A stretch of 8,631 nucleotides of DNA, from positions 1 through 8,631 of the forward strand of contig CAZUHK010000141.1 in NCBI GenBank assembly GCA_964620345.1, in the 5' to 3' direction. The stretch comes from CAZUHK01 sp964620345 (GTDB lineage: Bacteria > Planctomycetota > Phycisphaerae > Phycisphaerales > Zrk34). Every line of letters begins with the position of its first letter. Position 1 is the first letter of the stretch. Below the pieces are notes generated by a model, which saw only the letters and a program-made list of their open reading frames with translations, was not told the origin of the DNA and ran no database searches. The position numbers and the translations under genes are program-made. Shown piece after piece: positions 1-5,844 of the stretch.

Positions 1-2
1 CC

Positions 3-754
3 ATCATCGCCCTGCTGCTGGGCATCCTCGCGCCCGCCCTGAGCAAGGCCCGGCACCTGGCGATGACCACTAAAGACCTGTCGAACCTTCGCAACATGCA
101 AGTGGCGCATCAGATTTACATCAGCGAGTGGAAGGGGGCGCTGATCGACGTGGGCATGTCGCATGGCGGAGCGCATGCCAAAGAAGAGATCGCCTGGCTG
201 AACACGTTGNNNNNNNNNNTTCGGCGAAGCTGGTGGAGGACGACATCGAAGCGCTGCGCGATTACTACGGCTCGGAGTTGCTCGCCCGCTCCCCGCTGGA
301 CGACAGCCCGTACTGGCCGCCGGACGAAGGCGGCTCGGGCGATTTCGTGCCGGGCTCGGACCCGGCCGACGAGCAGTACCGCCGCGTCAGCTACGGCTTG
401 AACAATCTGCTGGTCGATTCCAAAGCGTCGGACTATCCGCCGGACGAACGCATCAGCAACGTCGATCAGGTGCCGCGACCGGCCGGGACGGTCCACTTCC
501 TGATCATGGCGTTCGAGGGGTCGTTCGCCGGCGCTGATCACATCCACGCATTGGGCTGGGGGGCCTTCGGCCCGGGCAACGTGGTCAACGCCGCCAGTGG
601 TGAATGCCAGATCAACGCCGTGGACAGGCGAATCCCCGCGTCCAGCGAATCGGTCAGCAACTGGGGTTTTCTCGATGGCCACGCCGAGACGTTGCCGTTG
701 AGCGATGTGTATGTATCGAGCACGGATAACGCTTTTGATGTGTATTTGCAGTAG
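3..754 (+). CDS. Prepilin-like (type II secretion pseudopilin-type) protein, 5' partial and interrupted by an assembly gap
   Basis: The reading frame enters from the left edge in frame 3 and begins inside a hydrophobic helix (IIALLLGILAPALSKAR). In known planctomycete prepilin-like proteins this follows the cleavage/methylation motif FTLIELLVV, which would lie just outside the window. The next segment (DLSNLRNMQVAHQIYISEW) continues the pseudopilin helix. After the N run at 210-219 the coding signal moves to frame 2, with acidic, globular sequence such as LVEDDIEALRDYYGSELL. Near the C-terminus NWGFLDGHAETLPLSDVYV carries the 'DGH' signature of the H-X9-DG / DUF1559-like pseudopilins abundant in Planctomycetes. 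TAG at 752-754 ends it. The protein would be an inner-membrane-anchored or pilus-like secretion-system substrate; its specific role is unknown. The frame change sits exactly at the gap, so I read it as one gene with an unresolved gap length, not a true frameshift. Confidence 0.8.
210..219. other. Assembly gap (10 N) inside the prepilin-like gene
   Basis: Ten consecutive N. Coding frame is 3 before and 2 after, so if the gene is intact the real missing length should leave remainder 2 on division by 3, rather than being exactly 10. The same 10-N length recurs at 966-975, as expected of a fixed-length scaffold placeholder. Confidence 0.95.
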
Positions 755-797
755 CGGCGCGTTCCTGTGTTGGGAGCACGTTGCGACTGCGTTTTTG

Positions 798-804
798 AAA
801 GGAG
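798..804 (+). promoter_or_regulatory. Ribosome binding site of the PEP-CTERM gene
   Basis: AAAGGAG lies six bases before the ATG at 811. It fixes the start and supports a translated, separately initiated gene. The 56-base spacer after the prepilin-like stop has no convincing -35/-10 pair and no terminator, so co-transcription with the upstream gene is possible. Confidence 0.8.
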
Positions 805-810
805 AAAGAC

Positions 811-1536
811 ATGAAACGTCTTTCGTTTGCGAGTTGTTTGGCCGCGTTGGCGGCCCTGTCGTGCATGGCGTCCGTCGCGCGGGCGCATTCGGACATCGAG
901 GTGGAACTGGAAGGCACGCAGCTTGAGGTTCACGCTGACATCACCGCGCAGACCGGCCAACCCATNNNNNNNNNNATCCTCGAAGGCGACCTGGGCGAAT
1001 TCAGCGATCCCCCGGGGACAAACGACCCCGGCTTTGAGGTCGAGGACGGGACCTTCAGCGAAGGCGACAACCTCAGCGCGAACCTGATCGGATCGCTGAT
1101 GTTCTGGGACAACACCCAGTGGCTTTCAACCACGCCCAACGGTGAGCAGTTCCGCATCTTCACTCTTGCTTTCGATCGGGACGATGAACAATTCGTCGAT
1201 GACACGGGCGTGCTCTCCGGTGACAACGAGGTGTTGGTCGGCACCGCCGATCCCGAGGGCGGTATCCATGATCACATCGGTTTCCAACTGCTCGACAGCA
1301 GCGGCGGTTCGACCGGTACGATCGCGACCGGTGCCTACAAGATTGAGATGGAAGTGTTGTCAACGAACGGCGGATTCACCAACTCGGATCCGTTCTTCCT
1401 CGTGTTCAACAACGGACTCAGCGAAGCTGACTTCGAGGCCGGCGTGGACGCGCTGGTGCCCGAGCCCACGGCGTTGGCGATCGCGGGCGTCGGGGGGTTG
1501 GTGCTCCTGGCGCGGCGTCGGGCTCATCGGGCCTGA
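811..1536 (+). CDS. PEP-CTERM surface protein with histidine motifs (possible metal-linked exported protein)
   Basis: 241 codons as assembled, with an in-frame 10-N gap at about residues 52-55. Residues 1-25 form a signal peptide: basic MKR, a hydrophobic core, then ARA before His26, so the mature protein would begin with histidine. The C-terminus is a standard PEP-CTERM signal: VPEPTA at 216-221, a hydrophobic stretch, then Arg-Arg-Arg. Such proteins are processed and anchored at the cell surface by an exosortase. The body is acidic and beta-rich, with no recognised enzyme motif. Visible histidines before the sorting signal are only His26, His41, His153 and His155 (IHDHIGF), followed by a segment ending FFLVFNNGLSEADFE. 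It resembles what I remember of zinc-regulated (all3515-type) PEP-CTERM proteins, but I cannot confirm membership. Next downstream, after a terminator, is a histidine-rich MerC protein, which fits a metal link. The cell-surface call is strong; the metal role is inference. Confidence 0.85.
   Translation: MKRLSFASCLAALAALSCMASVARAHSDIEVELEGTQLEVHADITAQTGQPXXXXILEGDLGEFSDPPGTNDPGFEVEDGTFSEGDNLSANLIGSLMFWDNTQWLSTTPNGEQFRIFTLAFDRDDEQFVDDTGVLSGDNEVLVGTADPEGGIHDHIGFQLLDSSGGSTGTIATGAYKIEMEVLSTNGGFTNSDPFFLVFNNGLSEADFEAGVDALVPEPTALAIAGVGGLVLLARRRAHRA
966..975. other. Assembly gap (10 N) inside the PEP-CTERM gene
   Basis: Ten consecutive N. The reading frame is the same on both sides, consistent with a true length leaving remainder 1 on division by 3. 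The residues lost include part of the N-terminal domain, so further histidines could be hidden here. Confidence 0.95.
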
Positions 1537-1571
1537 TCGGTTGATCCGGCTCAGCATCCGTTGAGGGGACG

Positions 1572-1605
1572 GGCGACGTCGCGGACTGCGCGACGTCGCC
1601 TTTTT
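1572..1605 (+). terminator. Rho-independent terminator after the PEP-CTERM gene
   Basis: A perfect 12-bp stem, GGCGACGTCGCG at 1572-1583 and CGCGACGTCGCC at 1589-1600, encloses a five-base loop (GACTG) and runs directly into TTTTT at 1601-1605. It lies 35 bases after the PEP-CTERM stop, so it should end that transcript and separate it from merC. The downstream gene then needs its own promoter in the short 1606-1646 interval, overlapping the terminator, or partial read-through. Confidence 0.93.
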
Positions 1606-1633
1606 ACACCGTGCCGGTTAAAGCTCGACGCAT

Positions 1634-1638
1634 GAGGA
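1634..1638 (+). promoter_or_regulatory. Ribosome binding site deciding the MerC start
   Basis: GAGGA is eight bases before the ATG at 1647. The earlier in-frame candidates, GTG 1611 and ATG 1632, lack a recognisable Shine-Dalgarno sequence, and GTG 1611 lies only six bases after the terminator T-tract. The 1647 start is preferred. Confidence 0.65.
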
Positions 1639-1646
1639 TCGAAGAC

Positions 1647-2174
1647 ATGCCCTCTGACCTCCAAGCGACATCGGCCGCGGCGCATCCGGTGGGTTTGGAC
1701 GCGGCGGGGATCGCGGCCTCGGCGCTGTGCGCGGTTCACTGTCTGGTCGGCCCGCTGGTTTTGGCCCTGGCGCCGGCGATGGGCCGATTCTGGACCGACC
1801 CGCTGACCCACTGGATCATCGCGCTGGTGGTCCTGCCGATCGCGCTGGCGGCGGTGTGGCGGGGCACGCAGGTCCACGGCCGACGCTGGCTGCTGGGCCT
1901 GGCTGCGCTGGCCGCGACGCTGATCCTGCTGGCCCTGATCGTCCCGCCCCTGCTCGAAGCCGGCCACGGCCACGGGCATGGTCACGGCCATACCGAGGGT
2001 CACGGTCATCATCACGGCGATGCATCGGCGGCGCATCGGCTGGAGACGGCGCTGACCGTCACCGGCAGTCTGTTGCTGGTGATCGTTCACCTGGTCAACA
2101 TCCGCGGTTGTCTGCAAGCGCGTTGCGCCCAGGCATGCCAAACGTGCGAAGACGCCGGCGAGGCCCGGGGCTGA
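1647..2174 (+). CDS. MerC-domain membrane protein with histidine-rich loop and cysteine-rich tail
   Basis: 175 residues from the preferred ATG. It is a small inner-membrane protein of the MerC type. The first helix carries Cys28-Ala-Val-His-Cys32 in the arrangement LCAVHCLVGPLVLALAP, the paired cysteines that bind metal in MerC mercury transporters. Two more hydrophobic segments follow (about 49-70 and 82-104). A loop at residues 106-125 then holds nine histidines, mostly as Gly-His repeats. A final helix ends HLVNIRGC, typical of the family, and the tail adds Cys155, Cys160, Cys164 and Cys167. No merR, merA, merP or merT is visible, so mercury resistance is not implied. Chromosomal MerC-domain proteins are widespread and mostly uncharacterised; the histidine loop would suit zinc, nickel, cobalt or copper better than mercury. 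The gene follows a terminator and overlaps the next gene if that starts at 2135, suggesting translational coupling. Family call is strong; substrate is unknown. Confidence 0.88.
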   Translation: MPSDLQATSAAAHPVGLDAAGIAASALCAVHCLVGPLVLALAPAMGRFWTDPLTHWIIALVVLPIALAAVWRGTQVHGRRWLLGLAALAATLILLALIVPPLLEAGHGHGHGHGHTEGHGHHHGDASAAHRLETALTVTGSLLLVIVHLVNIRGCLQARCAQACQTCEDAGEARG

Positions 2175-4588
2175 ACCAAGCGGAACACCGATTGAGATGG
2201 CTGGCGATTCATCTGATTTTTCTGCTGTCCGGCATTGCCGGGCTGGGGTATCAGATGGCGTTCGTGCGGATGTTCGCGGTGGGCCTGGGCCACGAGCTGC
2301 CGGCGGTGCTGGCGGTGGTCGGGGCGTTTTTCGGCGGGCTGGCGCTGGGCGCCTGGGCGCTGGACCGGCCGATCGCCCGCAGCGGTCGGCCCGGGCACTG
2401 GTACGTGGGCCTGGAGCTGGTGACGGGCTTGTGGGGGCTGGGCTGCGTGTGGCTGGTCGGGCCGGCCAACGACCTGGCGCTGCGGCTGATGGGTGAGCAA
2501 CCCGGGGCGGTCTGGCAGTGGCTGGTGTCGCTGGGCCTGCCGCTGGTGGTGCTGCTGCCGGCGACGATGGCGATGGGCGCGACGCTGCCGGCGATGGAGC
2601 GGTTCACCGCGCCCCTGGCGCGGGACGGGCGATGCCTGGGCGGGCTGTACGCGGTCAACACGCTGGGCGCGGTGGCCGGAACACTGGCCGGGGCGTTCTG
2701 GCTGGCGCCGATGCTCGGCTACCGGGCCACGGTGATGACGCTGGCCGGGGTGGATCTGCTGTGCGTGGTGATGATGCTGCCGCTGCTGCGTGGCGGCGGG
2801 TCGCACCGGCTGCCGACCGGCTGGGCCGAGGCACGTGACGACCGGGCGCCCGGCGCTTCGCCTGTGGCTTTGTCGCGGCGGCACCTGCTGGGGTTGCTGG
2901 GCGTGACGGGGCTGCTGGGCATCGGGTACGAAATCGTGGGCTTGCGTGTGCTGGCGCAGGTGATCGAGAACACCGTGTACAGCTACGCCGCGGCGCTGGC
3001 GGTGTTTCTCATGGGCACCGCGGCGGGCGCCGCGGCGTACCAGCGGTGGGGCCGGCGGGGGGCGTTCGACATCGTGCTGGGCTACCTGCTGGTCGGCCTG
3101 GCCGGCGCGGGCGTGGCCGGGGGCATCGGGCTGGCCTGGAGCCGTGAGACGTACCAGGCCTGTCGCCTGGCGCTGGGCGATGGCCTGGCCGCGGTGGCGC
3201 TGAGCGAGATGGCCATCGCCGCGACGGTGTTCGCCTTGCCGACGCTGCTGATGGGCGCGACCTTCAGCCACCTGGTGCAGGCGTGCAGCGGGCGCGACGG
3301 CGGGGTGGGTCCGGCGGTGGCGATCAACACCGCCGGCGGCTTTCTCGCGCCCCTGCTGGTCGGCGTGGTGCTCATGCCGATCCTGGGCACCAAGTGGACG
3401 CTCGTCGCGGTGTCCCTGGCCTACCTGGCGCTGATCCCCCAACCCGGCCGAATCGCCTGGCCGGTTCTGCTGCTGCCGCTGATGCTGATGCTCGTGCTGC
3501 CGGCCAACCTCCGCCTGGTCCGCACCTTCGAGGGCCAACGCATCGTCGCCTACCGCGAAGGCGTGATGGCCTCGGTCGCGGTGATTCAGAACCAGCCCGG
3601 CCACCGCTTCCTCCGCGTCAACAACCGCTACCAGATGGGCGGCACCAGCCCAAGCTCGGCGCGCATGGAACTGCGACAGGGCCACATCCCTCTGCTGCTG
3701 CACCCCGCGCCGCGGCGGGCGCTGTTCCTGGGCATCGGCACCGGTGTCACCGCCCTGGCCGCCGCGGACCATCCCCACCTTCAGGCCGACGCGGTCGAAC
3801 TGGTGCCCGGCGTCGTCGCGGCGTTGCCGGCGTTCGAGGTCGACGGCCGATCGCTGGTCGATGCGCCCAACGTCACCATCCACACCGCCGACGCCCGACG
3901 CTTCGTCCGCACCACCGAGCAGACCTACGATGTCATCGTCGCCGACCTGTTCCACCCCGCACGCGACGGCGGGGGGATGCTCTACACCCGCGAGCACTTC
4001 CGGGCGATCCGCCAGCGGCTGGCGCCCGACGGGCTGTTCGTTCAGTGGCTGCCGATGTATCAACTGGATGAGCCGACCAGTCGCGCGATCGTGCGCACGT
4101 TCCTCGAAATCTTCCCCGACGCCCGGGCCGTGATGGCTCAGGCCGAGCTGAATCACCCGGCGGTGGGGCTGATCGGCGCACGGGGCCAATGGCCGACCTA
4201 CCGCCGGGGCTATCTTTCACAACGGGCGACCGCGCCGGCGTTGGGCGGCGCGCTGGCCGACCTGGCCCTGGGCTCGGACATCGCGCTGCTGGGCATGCTG
4301 ATCACCGACGCCCGCGGACTGGCCGACTACGCCGGGGCCGCCGCCGCGAACACCGACGATCGGCCGGTCGTGGTCTACCAGGCGCCGCGCTTCGCCGCCC
4401 GACGCCGCGTCACCAGCTACGGCCGCCTGCTGGCCATGCTCGATCAGACCGCGCGCGAATCGCCGCCCTGGGCCATCGGCGACGCGGCCTGGGCCGACAA
4501 ACTCACCCGGGCAATCGCCGATCGCGACCGGGCCCTCCGCCAGGCCGTCGCGGCCTCGACCGACGCCGCTGCGGCGAACGCCAGATAG
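2135..4588 (+). CDS. Multi-pass membrane protein fused to a spermidine-synthase-like (SAM-type) domain
   Basis: About 817 residues from ATG 2135. Residues 20-460 are a polytopic membrane domain in two similar halves: SGIAGLGYQMAFVR at 32-45 and GLLGIGYEIVGLR at about 259-271, each followed by an alanine/glycine-rich helix and later by an 'LP...MGAT' motif. Residues about 475-690 form a Rossmann spermidine-synthase-like domain: GIGTG 533-537 (SAM-loop type), Glu555 at the end of the second strand, Asp586, then YDVIVADLF 598-606 with Asp604. GGGMLYTREHFRAIRQRL and FVQWLPMYQL follow, as in planctomycete 'fused MFS/spermidine synthase' proteins, and NTDDRP is near the C-terminus. True aminopropyltransferases usually have D-S-T/S-D-P after the catalytic Asp; here it is DLFHPA, so canonical spermidine synthesis is doubtful. 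Product and substrate are unknown. ATG 2135 overlaps merC by 40 bases with a poor ribosome site; TTG 2192 is the alternative and would keep the whole membrane domain. Confidence 0.88.
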   Translation: MPNVRRRRRGPGLNQAEHRLRWLAIHLIFLLSGIAGLGYQMAFVRMFAVGLGHELPAVLAVVGAFFGGLALGAWALDRPIARSGRPGHWYVGLELVTGLWGLGCVWLVGPANDLALRLMGEQPGAVWQWLVSLGLPLVVLLPATMAMGATLPAMERFTAPLARDGRCLGGLYAVNTLGAVAGTLAGAFWLAPMLGYRATVMTLAGVDLLCVVMMLPLLRGGGSHRLPTGWAEARDDRAPGASPVALSRRHLLGLLGVTGLLGIGYEIVGLRVLAQVIENTVYSYAAALAVFLMGTAAGAAAYQRWGRRGAFDIVLGYLLVGLAGAGVAGGIGLAWSRETYQACRLALGDGLAAVALSEMAIAATVFALPTLLMGATFSHLVQACSGRDGGVGPAVAINTAGGFLAPLLVGVVLMPILGTKWTLVAVSLAYLALIPQPGRIAWPVLLLPLMLMLVLPANLRLVRTFEGQRIVAYREGVMASVAVIQNQPGHRFLRVNNRYQMGGTSPSSARMELRQGHIPLLLHPAPRRALFLGIGTGVTALAAADHPHLQADAVELVPGVVAALPAFEVDGRSLVDAPNVTIHTADARRFVRTTEQTYDVIVADLFHPARDGGGMLYTREHFRAIRQRLAPDGLFVQWLPMYQLDEPTSRAIVRTFLEIFPDARAVMAQAELNHPAVGLIGARGQWPTYRRGYLSQRATAPALGGALADLALGSDIALLGMLITDARGLADYAGAAAANTDDRPVVVYQAPRFAARRRVTSYGRLLAMLDQTARESPPWAIGDAAWADKLTRAIADRDRALRQAVAASTDAAAANAR

Positions 4589-4639
4589 CCCGGATGATTC
4601 ACCACAGACGCGGCAAAGAACACATCAGATTTTGATTAG

Positions 4640-4720
4640 CGCAACTTGCGTCAATATTAGCCGCTTGCGGCGTCGCGCTATCGTCGGCCCCAGTGGCTTC
4701 GACGCGAAGCCGCAAGCGGC
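4640..4720. repeat. Palindrome-rich convergent spacer with a 12-bp perfect inverted repeat
   Basis: GCCGCTTGCGGC at 4660-4671 is the exact reverse complement of GCCGCAAGCGGC at 4709-4720, and each arm is nearly self-complementary. Between them GGCTTCG (4695-4701) and CGAAGCC (4705-4711) form a second hairpin that overlaps the right arm, so the two folds compete. Just upstream, CGCAACTTGCG (4640-4650) is another short palindrome. The block lies between converging genes ending at 4588 and 4763. It lacks a run of T on either strand, so it is not a standard intrinsic terminator. It may be a REP-like intergenic element or a bidirectional stop or RNA-stability element. Confidence 0.65.
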
Positions 4721-4762
4721 CGGAAATTCTGCGAGACGCCATCATGCAGCGCCAGCGCGCCC

Positions 4763-5722
4763 CTACGCCACCCGGTTCCGCGGCGTGCCCTGTTGCCAGG
4801 CGCGCAGGTTGTCAACGGTGATCTGCCGCAGCCGCCGGCGCGCCTCGACCGTCGCCCAGGCGATGTGGGGCGTCACCATCACCTGCCGGTGGCCGATCAA
4901 CCGATGCTCGGCCGGGGGCGGCTCGGTGTCCAGCACATCCACGCCCACGCGCGCCGCGGGGTGATCGGCCAGCCACGCCACCAGCGCCGCGTCGTCGATC
5001 AGCGGGCCCCGGCCGGTGTTCAGCAGGATCGCATCGGGCTTGCAGCGGGCCAGGAAATCGGCGTTGACCAGGTGCTGCGTCGCGGGCGTCAGCGGGCAGT
5101 GCAGCGAGATCACGTCGGCCTCGGGCAGCGCCGCGTCCAGCGGCACGCGGTCGTCGCGCTCGGGCCGGCCGGGAATCTGCGCCGCCAGCACGTTCATGCC
5201 CAGCGCCTCGGCGATGGCCGCGACCGACCGGCCGATCTCGCCGTAGCCGATGACCAGCAGGTTCTTCCCGGCCAGCTCGACCGTGGGCCGCAGCAGAAAC
5301 GCGAAGTCTTCGCTGCTCGCCCACCGCCCGGAACGGACCTCCGCGTCGTGCGACGCCACGGCCGTGGCCAGCTCGAGCAGCAGCGCGGTGGTGTGCTGCG
5401 CGACGCTCAGCGTCGAGTAGGCCGGGACGTTGGTCACGACGATGCCGCGCCGCTTCGCCGCGTCGGTGTCGATGACGTTGTAGCCCGTCGCGGTCACGCC
5501 GATGTATCGCAGCTCGGGCAGCGCGGCGATCTGATCGGCACCGAGCATTACCTTGTTGGTGATCACCGCGGCGGCGCCTTCGCAGCGCGCCACGGTCTGC
5601 TCGGCCGGCGTGCGGTCGTGGCGCTCGACGGCGCCCAGCGATTCCAGGCCCGGCCAACCGTCCGCGTCGCCCTGATCGGCGACGAACGCATCCACGAGCA
5701 CGATCTTCATCTTCTTGGCCAC
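4763..5722 (-). CDS. D-2-hydroxyacid dehydrogenase, glycerate dehydrogenase / hydroxypyruvate reductase type
   Basis: 319 residues from GTG 5722 (ATG 5710 is the alternative, four residues shorter), a normal length for the family. It should catalyse NAD(P)-dependent interconversion of a 2-keto acid such as hydroxypyruvate or glyoxylate with its D-2-hydroxy acid, in the cytoplasm. The N-terminal substrate domain has TNKVML and the family stretch YIGVTATGYNVID. The nucleotide-binding core has Gly159-Tyr-Gly-Glu-Ile-Gly164. The catalytic triad is visible as Arg238 (LLNTGRGPLID), Glu267 (DVLDTEPP) and His286 (TPHIAWAT). The second-strand end reads LAAQIPGR rather than the acidic residue usual for strict NAD enzymes, so cofactor preference is open. 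It lies 122 bases downstream of the GH4 gene on the same strand with its own candidate promoter. Exact substrate is not determinable from the sequence. Confidence 0.92.
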   Translation of the reverse strand: MAKKMKIVLVDAFVADQGDADGWPGLESLGAVERHDRTPAEQTVARCEGAAAVITNKVMLGADQIAALPELRYIGVTATGYNVIDTDAAKRRGIVVTNVPAYSTLSVAQHTTALLLELATAVASHDAEVRSGRWASSEDFAFLLRPTVELAGKNLLVIGYGEIGRSVAAIAEALGMNVLAAQIPGRPERDDRVPLDAALPEADVISLHCPLTPATQHLVNADFLARCKPDAILLNTGRGPLIDDAALVAWLADHPAARVGVDVLDTEPPPAEHRLIGHRQVMVTPHIAWATVEARRRLRQITVDNLRAWQQGTPRNRVA

Positions 5723-5730
5723 GCGACACG

Positions 5731-5734
5731 CTCC
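5731..5734 (-). promoter_or_regulatory. Ribosome binding site favouring GTG 5722
   Basis: On the minus strand GGAG stands eight bases before GTG 5722. The ATG at 5710 would be 20 bases from it, too far, with only a weak AAGAAG next to it. This is why the GTG start was chosen. Confidence 0.6.
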
Positions 5735-5754
5735 GTCGGCTGCGGGGGACCGGC

Positions 5755-5783
5755 GTTGTATCGCGCAAGGCCGCACCGTTCAA
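5755..5783 (-). promoter_or_regulatory. Candidate sigma-70-type promoter of the hydroxyacid dehydrogenase
   Basis: On the minus strand TTGAAC (5783-5778) and TACAAC (5760-5755) match the -35 and -10 consensus at four of six positions each, with exactly 17 bases between. Transcription would start near 5748, leaving about 26 bases of leader that contain the ribosome site. Consensus use in Planctomycetes is less well known, so this is tentative; read-through from the GH4 gene is also possible. Confidence 0.4.
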
Positions 5784-5844
5784 CAAATCCAACGGCGCGC
5801 CGATCACTGCGCCTTCGCGGTTCGTTCATTGTCGCCGGCGCGAT

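Noticed and set aside
755..810. Zur or Fur operator upstream of the PEP-CTERM gene
   Set aside because: The idea was tested because of the metal hypothesis, but no A/T-rich interrupted palindrome of the known Zur/Fur types is present in this spacer or in 1606-1646.
1611..1646. GTG 1611 as the MerC start
   Set aside because: It is six bases after the terminator T-tract and has no ribosome site; ATG 1647 has GAGGA at eight bases and a more typical MerC N-terminus.
1962..2018. Short tandem DNA repeat in merC as a possible CRISPR-like or expansion artefact
   Set aside because: The repetition is at codon level (Gly-His pairs with mixed codons), the frame is open throughout, and there are no spacers. 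It is a histidine-rich protein loop.
2087..4189. A 700-codon open frame on the minus strand opposite the spermidine-synthase-like gene
   Set aside because: Its translation is Arg/Gln/His/Pro-rich with no family motif, while the plus strand carries clear membrane and SAM-domain motifs. Long antisense frames are expected with high third-position GC.
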